Shown piece by piece: positions 44,100 to 59,599 of a stretch of DNA of 64,000 bases. The notes under the pieces are model-generated. The model worked only from the letters and a program-made list of their open reading frames with translations. It had not been told where the DNA came from and ran no database searches. Source of the stretch: Symsagittifera roscoffensis (Eukaryota; Xenacoelomorpha; Acoela; Convolutidae); contig NC_087064.1 of the NCBI RefSeq assembly GCF_963678635.1, forward strand, positions 8,719,671-8,783,670, read 5' to 3'. How positions within the stretch are numbered: position 1 is the first letter of the stretch; each line of letters opens with the position of its first letter. Position numbers and translations under genes: made by a program.

Positions 44100-46450
44100 T
44101 CTGAGTACACCCAAACAGCTTTTGTCGACCTGTTCAACATTAATAAAAAAAATACTAGGGAAAAAAACAATTAAGAACACAAATAATCAAACAATTAATG
44201 AGGATGGAAAAAGGATCTTAGAAATTATTGAAAAACAGTTTAAACTCAAATGTAGAAGCTAGTCGAGCTCAGCTTTTAAAATAGAGCATTAAAAACTTCC
44301 AACATTTTATTGGTCGGTTATCTTCAGTCTGAGTACACCCAAGCAGCTTTTGTCGACCTGTTCAACAAATAAAAAAACACTAAAGAAAGAAACAATTAAA
44401 AGAATACAAATAATCACACAATTATTGAAGATGGAAATAAGATCTTAGAAATTATTTAAAAACAGTTTAAAACCAAATGTAGAAGCTAGTCGAGCTCAGC
44501 TTTTAAAATAGAGCATTAAAAACTTCCAACATTTTATTGGTCGGTTATCTTCAGTCTGAGTACACCCCAACAGCTTTTGTCGACCTGTTCAACATAAATA
44601 AAAAAAACACTAGGGAAAAAACAATTAAAAGAACACAAATAATCACACAATTAATGAGGATGGAAATAAGATCTTAGAAATTATTGAAAAACAGTTTAAA
44701 ATCAAATGAAGAAGCTAGTCGAGCTCAGCTTTTAAAATAGAGCATTAAAAACTTCCAACATTTTATTGGTCGGTTATTTTCAGTCTGAGTACATCCAAAC
44801 AGCTTTTGTCGACCTCTTCAACATAAATAAAAAAACACTAGGGAAAAAAACAATTAAAAAAACACAAATAATCACACATTTAATGAGGATAGAATTTAGA
44901 CCTTAGAAAATACTGAAAAACAATTTCAAATCAGATGTAGAAGCTAGTCGAGCTCAGCTTATAAAATAGAGCATTAAAAACTTCCATACTTTCTGGGTCG
45001 GTTATCTTCAGTCTGAGTACACCCAAACAGCTTTTGTCGACCTGTTCGACATTAATGAGTACCACTAGGCAAAACAAAAAAGGACTATCAGAAAGCAAAT
45101 AATCAAACAATTAATGAGGATGAAAATTACATCTTAAAAATTTTTGAAAAACAGAAATGTAGAAGCTAGTCGAGCTCAGCTTTTAAAATAGAGCATTAAA
45201 AATTTCCAACAATTTATTGGTCGGTTATCTTCAGTCTGAGTACACCCAAACAGCTTTTGTCGACCTGTTCAACATAAATTAAAAAAACACTAGGCAAAGA
45301 AACAATTATCAGAAAGCAAATAATCGCACAATTATGAGGATGGAAATTAGATCTTAGAAATTACTAAAAAACGGTTTCAAATCAAATGTAGAAGCTAGTC
45401 GAGCTCAGCTTTTAAAATAGAGCATTAAAAACTTCCAACATTTCATTGGTCGGTTATCTTCAGTCTGAGTACACCCAAACAGCTTTTGTCGACCTGTTCA
45501 ACATAAATAAAAAAAACACAAGGGAAAAAAACAATTAAGAACACAAATAATCAAACAATTAATGAGGATGGAAAAAGGATCTTAGAAATTATTGAAAAAC
45601 AGTTTAAATTCAAATGTAGAAGCTAGTCGAGCTCAGCTTTTAAAATAGAGCATTAAAAACTTCCAACATTTTATTGGTCGGTTATCTTCAGTCTGAGTAC
45701 ACCCAAGCAGCTTTTGTCGACCTGTTCAACAAATAAAAAAACACTAAAGAAAGAAACAATTAAAAGAATACAAATAATCACACAATTATTGAAGATGGAA
45801 ATAAGATCTTAGAAATTATTGAAAAAAAGTTTAAAATCAAATGTAGAAGCTAGTCGAGCTCAGCTTTTAAAATAGAGCATTAAAACCTTCCAACATTTTA
45901 TTGGTCGGTTATCTTCAGTCTGAGTACACCCAAACAACTTTTGTCGACCTGTTCAACATAAATAAAAAAACACTGGGGAAAAAACAATTTAAAGAACACA
46001 AATAATCACACAATTAATGAGGATGGAAATAAGATTTTAGAAATTATTGAAAAACAGTTTAAAATCAAATGTAGAAGCTAGTCGAGCTCAGCTTTTAAAA
46101 TAGAGCATTAAAAACTTCCAACATTTTATTGGTCGGTTATCTTCAGTCTGAGTACACCCAAACAGCTTTTGTCGACCTGTTCAACATAAATTAAAAAACA
46201 CTAGGCAAAGAAACGATTATCAGAAAGCAAATAATCGCACAATTATGAGGATGGAAATTAGATCTTAGAAATTACTGAAAAACGGTTTCAAATCAAATGT
46301 AGAAGCTAGTCGAGCTCAGCTTTTAAAATAGAGCATTAAAAACTTCCAACATTTTATTGGTCGGTTATCTTCAGTCTGAGTACACCCAAGCAGCTTTTGT
46401 CGACCTGTTCAACAAATAAAAAAACACTAAAGAAAGAAACAATTAAAAGA
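44100..46450 (+). repeat. Higher-order duplication with 6- and 3-monomer offsets
   Basis: Variants GGAAAAAGGATCTTAG (44,206 and 45,570) and CACCCAAGCAGC (44,337, 45,702 and about 46,383) repeat at about 1,364 and 682 bp, six and three monomers. Confidence 0.7.
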
Positions 46451-48157
46451 ATACAAATAATCACACAATTATTGAAGATGGAAATAAGATCTTAGAAATT
46501 ATTGAAAAACAGTTTAAAATCAAATGTAGAAGCTAGTCGAGCTCAGCTTTTAAAATAGAGCATTAAAAACTTCCAACATTTTATTGGTCGGTTATCTTCA
46601 GTCTGAGTACACCCAAACAGCTTTTGTCGACCTGTTCAACAAATAAAAAAACACTAGGGAAAAAAACAATTAAGAATACAAATAATCACACAATTATTGA
46701 AGATGGAAATAAGATCTTAGAAATTATTGAAAAACAGTTTAAAATCAAATGTAGAAGCTAGTCGAGCTCAGCTTTTAAAATAGAGCATTAAAAACTTCAA
46801 CATTTTATTGGTCGGTTATCTTCAGTCTGAGTACACCCAAACAGCTTTTGTCGACCTGTTCAACAAATAAAAAAACACTAGGGAAAAAAACAATTGAAAG
46901 AATACAAAAAATCACACAATTAATGAGGATGGAAATAAGATTTTAGAAATTATTGAAAAACAGTTTAAAATCAAATGTAGAAGCTAGTCGAGCTCAGCTT
47001 TTAAAATAGAGCATTAAAAATTTCCAACATTTTATTGGTCGGTTATCTTCAGTCTGAGTACACCCAAACAGCTTTTGTCGACCTGTTCAACAAATAAAAA
47101 AACACTAGGGAAAAAAACAATTAAGAATACAAATAATCACACAATTATTGAAGATGGAAATAAGACCTTAGAAAATACTGAAAAACAATTTCAAATCAGA
47201 TGTAGAAGCTAGTCGAGCTCAGCTTATAAAATAGAGCATTAAAAACTTCCATACTTTCTTGGTCGGTTATCTTCAGTCTGAGTACACCCAAACAACTTTT
47301 GTCGACCTGTTCAACATAAATAAAAAAACACTGGGGAAAAAACAATTTAAAGAACACAAATAATCACACAATTAATGAGGATGGAAATAAGATTTTAGAA
47401 ATTATTGAAAAACAATTTAAAATCAAATGTAGAAGCTAGTCGAGCTCAGCTTTTAAAATAGAGCATTAAAAACTTCCAACATTTTATTGGTCGGTTATCT
47501 TCAGTCTGAGTACACATAAACAGCTTTTGTCGACCTGTTCAACATAAATTAAAAAAACACTAGGCAAAGAAACGACTATCAGAAAGCAAATAATCGCACA
47601 ATTATGAGGATGGAAATTAGATCTTAGAAATTACTGAAAAACGGTTTCAAATCAAATGTAGAAGCTAGTCGAGCTCAGCTTTTAAAATAGAGCATTAAAA
47701 ACTTCAAAAATTTTATTGGTCGGTTATCTTCAGTCTGAGTACACCCAAACAGCTTTTGTCGACCTGTTCAACAAATAAAAAAACACTAGGGAAAAAAACA
47801 ATTAAGAATACAAATAATCACACAATTATTGAAGATGGAAATAAGATCTTAGAAATTATTGAAAAACAGTTTAAAATCAAATGTAGAAGCTAGTCGGGCT
47901 CAGCTTTTAAAATAGAGCATTAAAAACTTCAACATTTTATTGGTCGGTTATCTTCAGTCTGAGTACACCCAAACAGCTTTTGTCGACCTGTTCAACAAAT
48001 AAAAAAACACTAGGGAAAAAAACAATTGAAAGAATACAAAAAATCACACAATTATTGAAGATGGAAATAAGACCTTGGAAAATACTGAAAAACAATTTCA
48101 AATCATATGTAGAAGCTAGTCGAGCTCAGCTTATAAAATAGAGCATTAAAAACTTCC

Positions 48158-50875
48158 ATACTTTCTTGGTCGGTTATCTTCAGTCTGAGTACACCCAAAC
48201 AACTTTTGTCGACCTGTTCAACATAAATAAAAAAACACTGGGGAAAAAACAATTTAAAGAACACAAATAATCACACAATTAATGAGGATGGAAATAAGAT
48301 TTTAGAAATTATTGAAAAACAGTTTAAAATCAAATGTAGAAGCTAGTCGAGCTCAGCTTTTAAAATAGAGCATTAAAAACTTCCAACATTTTATTGGTCG
48401 GTTATCTTCAGTCTGAGTACACATAAACAGCTTTTGTCGACCTGTTCAACATACATTAAAAAAACACTAGGCAAAGAAACGACTATCAGAAAGCAAATAA
48501 TCGCACAATTATGAGGATGGAAATTAGATCTTAGAAATTACTGAAAAACGGTTTCAAATCAAATGTAGAAGCTAGTCGAGCTCAGCTTTTAAAATAGAGC
48601 ATTAAAAACTTCAAAAATTTTATTGGTCGGTTATCTTCAGTCTGAGTACACCCAAACAGCTTTTGTCGACCTGTTCAACAAATAAAAAAACACTAGGGAA
48701 AAAAACAATTAAGAATACAAATAATCACACAATTATTGAAGATGGAAATAAGATCTTAGAAATTATTGAAAAACAGTTTCAAATCAAATGTAGAAGCTAG
48801 TCGAGCTCAGCTTTTAAAATAGAGCATTAAAAACTTCAACATTTTATTGGTCGGTTATCTTCAATCTGAGTACACCCAAACAGCTTTTGTCGACCTGTTC
48901 AACAAATAAAAAAACACTAGGGAAAAAACAATTGAAAGAATACAAAAAATCACACAATTATTGAAGATGGAAATAAGACCTTAGAAAATACTGAAAAACA
49001 ATTTCAAATCAGATGTAGAAGCTAGTCGAGCTCAGCTTTTAAAATAGAGCATTAAAAACTTCCAACATTTTATTGGTCGGTTATCTTCAGTCTGAGTACA
49101 CCCAAACAGCTTTTGTCGACCTGTTCAACATAAATTAAAAAACACTAGGCAAAGAAACGATTATCAGAAAGCAAATAATCGCACAATTATGAGGATGGAA
49201 ATTAGATCTTAGAAATTACTGAAAAACGGTTTCAAATCAAATGTAGAAGCTAGTCGAACTCAGCTTTTAAAATAGAGCATTAAAAACTTCAAAAATTTTA
49301 TTGGTCGGTTATCTTCAGTCTGAGTACACCCAAACAGCTTTTGTCGACCTGTTCAACAAATAAAAAAACACTAGGGAAAAAACAATTAAGAATACAAATA
49401 ATCACACAATTATTGAAGATGGAAATAAGATCTTAGAAATTATTGAAAAACAGTTTAAAATCAAATGTAGAAGCTAGTCGAGCTCAGCTTTTAAAATAGA
49501 GCATTAAAAACTTCAACATTTTATTGGTCGGTTATCTTCAGTCTGAGTACACCCAAACAGCTTTTGTCGACCTGTTCAACAAATAAAAAAACACTAGGGA
49601 AAAAAACAATTGAAAGAATACAAAAAATCACACAATTATTGAAGATGGAAATAAGACCTTAGAAAATACTGAAAAACAATTTCAAATCAGATGTAGAAGC
49701 TAGTCGAGCTCAGCTTATAAAATAGAGCATTAAAAACTTCCATACTTTCTTGGTCGGTTATCTTCAGTCTGAGTACACCCAAACAACTTTTGTCGACCTG
49801 TTCAACATATATAAAAAACACTGGGGAAAAAACAATTTAAAGAACACAAATAATCACACAATTAATGAGGATGGAAATAAGATTTTAGAAATTATTGAAA
49901 AACAGTTTAAAATCAAATGTAGAAGCTAGTCGAGCTCAGCTTTTAAAATAGAGCATTAAAAACTTCCAACATTTTATTGGTCGGTTATCTTCAGTCTGAG
50001 TCCACCCAAACAGCTTTTGTCGACCTGTTCAACAAATAAAAAAACACTAGGGAAAAAAACAATTAAGAATACAAATAATCACACAATTATTGAAGATGGA
50101 AATAAGATCTTAGAAATTATTGAAAAACAGTTTAAAATCAAATGTAGAAGCTAGTCGAGCTCAGCTTTTAAAATAGAGCATTAAAAACTTCAACATTTTA
50201 TTGGTCGGTTATCTTCAGTATGAGTACACCCAAACAGCTTTTGTCGACCTGTTCAACAAATAAAAAAACACTAGGGAAAAAAACAATTGAAAGAATACAA
50301 AAAAATCACACAATTATTGAAGATGGAAATAAGACCTTAGAAAATACTGAAAAACAATTTCAAATCAGATGTAGAAGCTAGTCGAGCTCAGCTTATAAAA
50401 TAGAGCATTAAAAACTTCCATACTTTCTTGGTCGGTTATCTTCAGTCTGAGTACACCCAAACAGCTTTTGTCGACCTGTTCGACATAAATTTAAAAAACA
50501 CTAGGCAAAGAAACGATTATAAGAAAGCAAATAATCGCACAATTATGAGGATGGAAATTAGATCTTAGAAATTACTGAAAAACGGTTTCAAATCAAATGT
50601 AGAAGCTAGTCGAGCTCAGCTTTTAAAATAGAGCATTACAAACTTCCAACATTTTATTGGTCGGTTATCTTCAGTCTGAGTACACCCAAACAGCTTTTGT
50701 CGACCTGTTCAACATAAATTAAAAAAACACTAGGCAAAGAAACGATTATAAGAAAGCAAATAATCGCACAATTATGAGGATGGAAATTAGATCTTAGAAA
50801 TTACTGAAAAACGGTTTCAAATCAGATGTAGAAGCTAGTCGAGCTCAGCTTATAAAATAGAGCATTAAAAACTTC
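48158..50875 (+). repeat. Higher-order block of 12 monomers, first copy
   Basis: Private variants (AACTTTTGTC, CACATAAACAGC, AACATACATT, TTCAATCTGAG) repeat at an offset of 2,719 bp in the next block. 2,719 is 12 monomers of about 226.6 bp. Inside it a four-monomer pattern of about 907 bp is also visible, starting at 47,250. Confidence 0.8.
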
Positions 50876-53820
50876 CATACTTTCTTGGTCGGTTATCTTC
50901 AGTCTGAGTACACCCAAACAACTTTTGTCGACCTGTTCAACATAAATAAAAAAACACTGGGGAAAAAACAATTTAAAGAACACAAATAATCACACAATTA
51001 ATGAGGATGGAAATAAGATTTTAGAAATTATTGAAAAACAGTTTAAAATCAAATGTAGAAGCTAGTCGAGCTCAGCTTTTAAAATAGAGCATTAAAAACT
51101 TCCAACATTTTATTGGTCGGTTATCTTCAGTCTGAGTACACATAAACAGCTTTTGTCGACCTGTTCAACATACATTAAAAAAACACTAGGCAAAGAAACG
51201 ACTATCAGAAAGCAAATAATCGCACAATTATGAGGATGGAAATTAGATCTTAGAAATTACTGAAAAACGGTTTCAAATCAAATGTAGAAGCTAGTCGAGC
51301 TCAGCTTTTAAAATAGAGCATTAAAAACTTCAAAAATTTTATTGGTCGGTTATCTTCAGTCTGAGTACACCCAAACAGCTTTTGTCGACCTGTTCAACAA
51401 ATAAAAAAACACTAGGGAAAAAAACAATTAAGAATACAAATAATCACACAATTATTGAAGATGGAAATAAGATCTTAGAAATTATTGAAAAACAGTTTCA
51501 AATCAAATGTAGAAGCTAGTCGAGCTCAGCTTTTAAAATAGAGCATTAAAAACTTCAACATTTTATTGGTCGGTTATCTTCAATCTGAGTACACCCAAAC
51601 AGCTTTTGTCGACCTGTTCAACAAATAAAAAAACACTAGGGAAAAAACAATTGAAAGAATACAAAAAATCACACAATTATTGAAGATGGAAATAAGACCT
51701 TAGAAAATACTGAAAAACAATTTCAAATCAGATGTAGAAGCTAGTCGAGCTCAGCTTTTAAAATAGAGCATTAAAAACTTCCAACATTTTATTGGTCGGT
51801 TATCTTCAGTCTGAGTACACCCAAACAGCTTTTGTCGACCTGTTCAACATAAATTAAAAAACACTAGGCAAAGAAACGATTATCAGAAAGCAAATAATCG
51901 CACAATTATGAGGATGGAAATTAGATCTTAGAAATTACTGAAAAACGGTTTCAAATCAAATGTAGAAGCTAGTCGAGCTCAGCTTTTAAAATAGAGCATT
52001 AAAAACTTCAAAAATTTTATTGGTCGGTTATCTTCAGTCTGAGTACACCCAAACAGCTTTTGTCGACCTGTTCAACAAATAAAAAAACACTAGGGAAAAA
52101 ACAATTAAGAATACAAATAATCACACAATTATTGAAGATGGAAATAAGATCTTAGAAATTATTGAAAAACAGTTTAAAATCAAATGTAGAAGCTAGTCGA
52201 GCTCAGCTTTTAAAATAGAGCATTAAAAACTTCAACATTTTATTGGTCGGTTATCTTCAGTCTGAGTACACCCAAACAGCTTTTGTCGACCTGTTCAACA
52301 AAAAAAAACACTAGGGAAAAAAACAATTGAAAGAATACAAAAAATCACACAATTATTGAAGATGGAAATAAGACCTTAGAAAATACTGAAAAACAATTTC
52401 AAATCAGATGTAGAAGCTGGTCGAGCTCAGCTTATAAAATAGAGCATTAAAAACTTCCATACTTTCTTGGTCGGTTATCTTCAGTCTGAGTACACCCAAT
52501 CAACTTTTGTCGACCTGTTCAACATATATAAAAAACACTGGGGAAAAAACAATTTAAAGAACACAAATAATCACACAATTAATGAGGATGGAAATAAGAT
52601 TTTAGAAATTATTGAAAAACAGTTTAAAATCAAATGTAGAAGCTAGTCGAGCTCAGCTTTTAAAATAGAGCATTAAAAACTTCCAACATTTTATTGGTCG
52701 GTTATCTTCAGTCTGAGTACACCCAAACAACTTTTGTCGACCTGTTCAACATAAATTAAAAAAACACTAGGCAAAGAAACGATTATCAGAAAGCAAATAA
52801 TCGCACAATTATGAGGATGGAAATTAGATCTTAGAAATTACTGAAAAACGGTTCCAAATCAAATGTAGAAGCTAGTGGAGCTCAGCTTTTAAAATAGAGC
52901 ATTAAAAACTTCAAAAATTTTATTGGTCGGTTATCTTCAGTCTGAGTCCACCCAAACAGCTTTTGTCGACCTGTTCAACAAATAAAAAAACACTAGGGAA
53001 AAAAAAACAATTAAGAATACAAATAATCACACAATTATTGAAGATGGAAATAAGATCTTAGAAATTATTGAAAAACAGTTTAAAATCAAATGTAGAAGCT
53101 AGTCGAGCTCAGCTTTTAAAATAGAGCATTAAAAACTTCAACATTTTATTGGTCGGTTATCTTCAGTCTGAGTACACCCAAACAGCTTTTGTCGACCTGT
53201 TCAACAAATAAAAAAACACTAGGGAAAAAAACAATTGAAAGAATACAAAAAATCACACAATTATTGAAGATGGAAATAAGACCTTAGAAAATACTGAAAA
53301 ACAATTTCAAATCAGATGTAGAAGCTAGTCGAGCTCAGCTTATAAAATAGAGCATTAAAAACTTCCATACTTTCTTGGTCGGTTATCTTCAGTCTGAGTA
53401 CACCCAAACAGCTTTTGTCGACCTGTTCGACATAAATTTAAAAAACACTAGGCAAAGAAACGATTATAAGAAAGCAAATAATCGCACAATTATGAGGATG
53501 GAAATTAGATCTTAGAAATTACTGAAAAACGGTTTCAAATCAAATGTAGAAGCTAGTCGAGCTCAGCTTTTAAAATAGAGCATTACAAGATTCCAACATT
53601 TTATTGGTCGGTTATCTTCAGTCTGAGTACACCCAAACAGCTTTTGTCGACCTGTTCAACATAAATTAAAAAAACACTAGGCAAAGAAACGATTATAAGA
53701 AAGCAAATAATCGCACAATTATGAGGATGGAAATTAGATATTAGAAATTACTGAAAAACGGTTTCAAATCAAATGTAGAAGCTAGTCGAGCTCAGCTTTT
53801 AAAATAGAGCATTACAAACT
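50876..53820 (+). repeat. Higher-order block, second copy
   Basis: Repeats the variants of 48,158-50,875. The offset rises to about 2,946 after about 52,700, so one extra monomer was gained there. Copies differ at only scattered bases. Confidence 0.8.
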
Positions 53821-56800
53821 TCCAACATTTTATTGGTCGGTTATCTTCAGTCTGAGTACACCCAAACAGCTTTTGTCGACCTGTTCAACATAAATAAAAA
53901 AACACTAGGGAAAACAATTAAGAATACAAATAATCAAACAATTAATGAGGATGGAAATAAGATCTTAAGAAATTATTGAAAAACAGTTTAAACTCAAATG
54001 TAGAAGCTAGTCGAGCTCAGCTTTTAAAATAGAGCATTAAAAACTTCCAACATTTTATTGGTCGGTTATCTTCAGTCTGAGTACACCCAAACAGCTTTTG
54101 CCGACCTGTTCAACAAATAAAAAAACACTAGGAAAAAAAACAATTATAAGAATACAAATAATCACACAATTATTGAAGATGGAAATAAGATCTTCGAAAT
54201 TATTGAAAAACAATTTAAAATCAAATGAAGAAGCTAGACGAGCTCAGCTTTTAAAATAGAGCATTAAAAACTTCCAACATTTTATTGGTCGGTTATCTTC
54301 AGTCTGAGTACACCCAAACAGCTTTTCTCGACCTGTTCAACATAAATGAAAAAACACTGGGGAAAAAAAAAACAATTTAAAGAACACAAATAATCACACA
54401 ATTGATGAGGATAGAAATAAGATTTTAGAAATTATTGAAAAACAGTTTAAAATCAAATGTAGAAGCTAGTCGAGCTCAGCTTTCAAAATAGAGCATTAAA
54501 AACTGCCAACATTTTATTGGTCGGTTATCTTCAGTCTGAGTACACCCAAACAGTTTTTGTCGATCTGTTCAACATAAATAAAAAAAACACTAGGCAAAAA
54601 AAACAATTAAAAGAACACAGATAATCACACAATTAATGAGGATGGAAATAAGATCTTAGAAATTATTGAAAAACAATTTCAAATCAGATGTAGAAGCTAG
54701 TCGAGCTCAGGTTATAAAATAGAACATTAAAAACTTCCATAATTTCTTGGTCGGTTATCTTCAGTCTGAGTACACCCAAACAGCTTTTGTCGACCTGTTC
54801 GACATTAATGAGTACCACTAGGCAAAAAAAAACGATTATCAGAAAGCAAATAATCAAACAATTAATGAGGATGGAAATTACATCTTAAAAATTTTTGAAA
54901 AACAGTTTCAAATCAAATGTAGAAGCTAGTCGAGCTCAGCTTTTAAAATAGAGCATTAAAAACTTCCAACATTTTATTGGTCGGTTATCTTCAGTCTGAG
55001 TACACCCAAAAAGCTTTTGTCGACCTGTTCAACATAAAAAAAACAATAGGCAAAAGAACAATTAAAAGAACACAAATAATCACACAATTAATGAGGATGG
55101 AAATAAGATCTTAGAAATTATTGAAAAACAATTTCAAATCAGATGTAGAAGCTAGTCGAGCTCAGCTTATAAAATAGAGCATTTAAAACTTCCATACTTT
55201 CTTGGTCGGTTATCTTCAGTCTGAGTACACCCAAACAGCTTTTGTCGACCTGTTCGACATTAATGAGTACCGCTAGGCAAAAAAAAAACGATTATAAGAA
55301 AGCAAATAATCAAACAATTAATGAGGATGGAAATTACATCTTAAAAATTGTTGAAAAACAGTTTCAAATCAAATGTAGAAGCTAGTCGAGCTCAGCTTTT
55401 AAAATAGAGCATTAAAAACTTCCAACATTTTATTGGTCGGTTATCTTCAGTCTGAGTACACCCAAACAGCTTTTGTCGACCTGTTCAACATAAATTTAAA
55501 AAACACTAGGCAAAGAAACGATTATCAGAAAGCAAATAATCGCACAATTATGAGGATGGAAATTAGATCTTAGAAATTACTGAAAAACGGTTTCAAATCA
55601 AATGTAGAAGCTAGTCGAGCTCAGATTTTAAAATAGAGCATAAAAATCTCCCAACATTTTTTTGGTCGGTTATCTTCAGTCTGAGTACACCCAAACAGCT
55701 TTTGTCGACCTGTTCAACATAAATAAAAAAACACTTGGGAAAAAAACAATTAAGAAAACAAATAATCAAACAATTAATGAGGATAGAAATAAGATCTTAG
55801 AAATTATTGAAAAACAATTTAAATTCAAATGTAGAAGCTAGTCGAGCTCAGCTTTTAAAATAGAGCATTAAAAACTTCCAACATTTTATTGGTCGGTTAT
55901 CTTCAGTCTGAGTACACCCAAACAGCTTTTGTCGACCTGTTCAACATAAAAAAAACAATAGGCAAAAAAAAACAATTAAAAGAACACAAATAATCACACA
56001 ATTAATGAGGATGGAAATAAGATCTTAGAAATTATTGAAAAACAATTTCAAATCAGATGTAGAAGCTAGTCGAGCTCAGCTTATAAAATAGAGCATTAAA
56101 AACTTCCATACTTTCTTGGTCGGTTATCTTCAGTCTGAGTACACCCAAACAGCTTTTGTCGACCTGTTCAACATAAAAAAAACAATAGGCAAAAAAACAA
56201 TTAAAAGAACACAAATAATCACACAATTAATGAGGATGGAAATTACATCTTAAAAATTTTTGAAAAACAGTTTCAAATCAAATGTAGAAGCTAGTCGAGC
56301 TCAGCTTTTAAAATAGAGCATTAAAAACTTCCAACATTTTATTGGTCGGTTATCTTCAGTCTGAGTACACCCAAACAGCTTTTGTCGACCTGTTCAACAT
56401 AAATTAAAAAAACACTAGGCAAAGAAACGATTATCAGAAAGCAAAGAATCGCACATTTATGAGGATAGAAATTAGATCTTAGAAATTACTGAAAAACGGT
56501 TTCAAATCAAATGTAGAAGCTAGTCGAGCTCAGCTTTTAAAATAGAGAATTAAAAACTTCCAACATTTTATTGGTCGGTTATCTTCAGTCTGAGTACACC
56601 CAAACAACTTTTGTCGACCTGTTCGACATTAATGAGTACCACTAGGCAAAAAAAAACGATTATCAGAAAGCAAATAATCAAACAATTAATGAGGATGGAA
56701 ATTACATCTTAAAAATTTTTTGAAAAACAGTTTCAAATCAAATGTAGAAGCTAGTCGAGCTCAGCTTTTAAAATAGAGCATTAAAAACTTCCAACATTTT

Positions 56801-59599
56801 ATTGGTCGGTTATCTTCAGTCTGAGTACAACCAAACAGCTTTTGTCGACCTGTTCAACATAAATTAAAAAAACACTAGGCAAAGAAACGATTATCAGAAA
56901 GCAAATAATCGCACAATTATGAGGATGGAAATTAGATCTTAGAAATTACTGAAAAACGGTTTCAAATCAAAGGTAGAAGCTAGTCGAGCTCAGCTTTTAA
57001 AATAGAGCATTAAAAACTCCCAACATTTTATTGGTCGGTTATCTTCAGTCTGAGTACACCCAAACAGCTTTTGTCGACCTCTTCAACATAAATAAAAAAA
57101 CACTAGGGAAAAAAACAATTAGGAATACAAATAATCAAACAATTAATGAGGATGGAAATAAGATCTTAGAAATTATTGAAAAACAGTTTAAATGCAAATG
57201 TAGAAGCTAGTCGAGCTCAGCTTTTAAAATAGAGCATTAAAAACGTCCAACATTTTATTGGTCGGTTATCTTCAGTCTGAGTACACCCAAACAGCTTTTG
57301 TCGACCTGTTCGACATTAATGAGTACCACTAGGCAAAAAAAACGATTATCAGAAAGCAAATAATCAAACAATAAATGAGGATGGAAATAACATCTTAAAA
57401 ATTTTTGAAAAACAGTTTCAAATCAGATGTAGAAGCTAGTCGAGCTCAGCTTTTAAAATAGAGCATTAAAAACTTCCAACATTTTATTGGTCGGTTATCT
57501 TCAGTCTGAGTACACCCAAACAGCTTTTGTCGACCTGTTCAACATAAATTCAAAAAACACTAGGCAAAGAAACGATTATCAGAAAGCAAATAATCGCACA
57601 ATTATGAGGATGGAAATTAGATCTAAGAAATTACTGAAAAACGTTTTCAAATCAAATGTAGAAGCTAGTCGAGCTCAGCTTTTAAAATAGAGCATTAAAA
57701 ACTTCCAACATTTTATTGGTCGTTTATCTTCAGTCTGAGTACACCCAAACAGCTTTTGTCGACCTGTTCGACACTATTGAGTACCACTAGGCAAAAAAAA
57801 ACGATTATCAGAAAACAAATAATCGCACAATTAATGAGGATGGAAATTAGATCTTAGAAATTATTGAAAAACAGTTTTAAAACCAATGTAGAAGCAAATC
57901 GAGCTCAGCTTTTGAAAAAGAGCATTAAAAACCTCCAACATTTTATTGGTCGGTTATCCTCAGTCTGAGTACACCCAAACAGCTTTTGTCGACCTGTTCG
58001 ACACTATTGAGTACCACTAGGCAAAAAAACGATTATCAGAAAACAAATAACCGCACAATTAATGAGGATGGAAAGATGATCTTAGAAATTATTGAAAAAC
58101 AGTTTCAAGTCAAATGTAGAAGCAAGTCGAGCTCAGGTTTTTGAAATAGAGCATTAAGAAATTCTTACATTTTATTGGTCGGTTACTTCAGTCTGAGTAC
58201 ACCCAAACAGCTTTTGTCGACCTGTTCGACATTAATGAGTACCACTAGGCAAAAAAAAACGATTATCAGAAAGCAAATAATCAAACAATTAATGAGGATG
58301 GAAATTACATCTTGGAAATTTTTGAAAAACAGTTTCAAATCAAATGTAGAAGCTAGTCGAGCTCAGCTTTTAGAATAGAGCATTAAAAACTTCCAACATT
58401 TTATTGGTCGGTTATCTTCAGTCTGAGTACACCCAAACAGCTTTTGTCGACCTGTTCAACATAAATTAAAAAAACACTAGGCAAAGAAACGATTATCAGA
58501 AAGCAAATAATCGCACAATTATGAGGATGGAAATTAGATCTTAGAAATTACTGAAAAACGGTTTCAAATCAAATGTAGAAGCTAGTCGAGCTCAGCTTTT
58601 AAAATAGAGCATTAAAAACTTCCAACATTTTATTGGTCGGTTATCTTCAGTCTGAGTACACCCAAACAGCTTTTGTCGACCGGTTCAACATAAATAAAAA
58701 AAACACTAGGGAAAAAAACAATTAAGAATACAAATAATCAAACAATTAATGAGGATGGAAATAAGATCTTAGAAATTATTGAAAAACAGTTTAAATTCCA
58801 ATGTAGAAGCTAGTCGAGCTCAGCTTTTAAAATAGAGCATTAAAAACTTCCAACATTTTATTGGTCGGTTATCTTCAGTCTGAGTACACCCAAACAGCTT
58901 TTGTCGACGTGTTCGACATTAATGAGTACCACTAGGCAAAAAAAAACGATTATCAGAAAGCAAATAATCAAACAATTAATGAGGATGGAAATTACATCTT
59001 AAAATATTTTGAAAAACAGTTTCAAATCAAATGTAGAAGCTAGTCGAGCTCAGCTTCTAAAATAGAGCATTAAAAACTTCCAACATTTTATTGGTCGGTT
59101 ATCTTCAGTCTGAGTACACCCAAACAGCTTTTGTCGACCTGTTCAACATAAATTAAAAAAACACTAGGCAAAGAAACGATTATCAGAAAGCAAAAAATCG
59201 CACAATTATGAGGATGGAAATCAGATCTTAGAAATTACTGAAAAACGGTTTCAAATCAAATGTAGAAGCTAGTCGAGCTCAGCTTTTAAAATAGAGCATT
59301 AAAAACTTCCAACATTTTATTGGTCGGTTATCTTCAGTCTGAGTACACCCAAACAGCTTTTGTCGACCTGTTCAACATAAATAAAAAAACACTAGGGAAA
59401 AAACAATTAAGAATACAAATAATCAAAGAATTAATGAGGATGGAAATTACATCTTAAAATTTTTTGACAAACAGTTTCAAATCAAATGTAGAAGCTAGTC
59501 GAGCTCAGCTTTTAAAATAGAGCATTAAAAACTTCCAACATTTTATTGGTCGGTTATCTTCAGTCTGAGTACACCCAAACAGCTTTTGTCGACCTGTTC

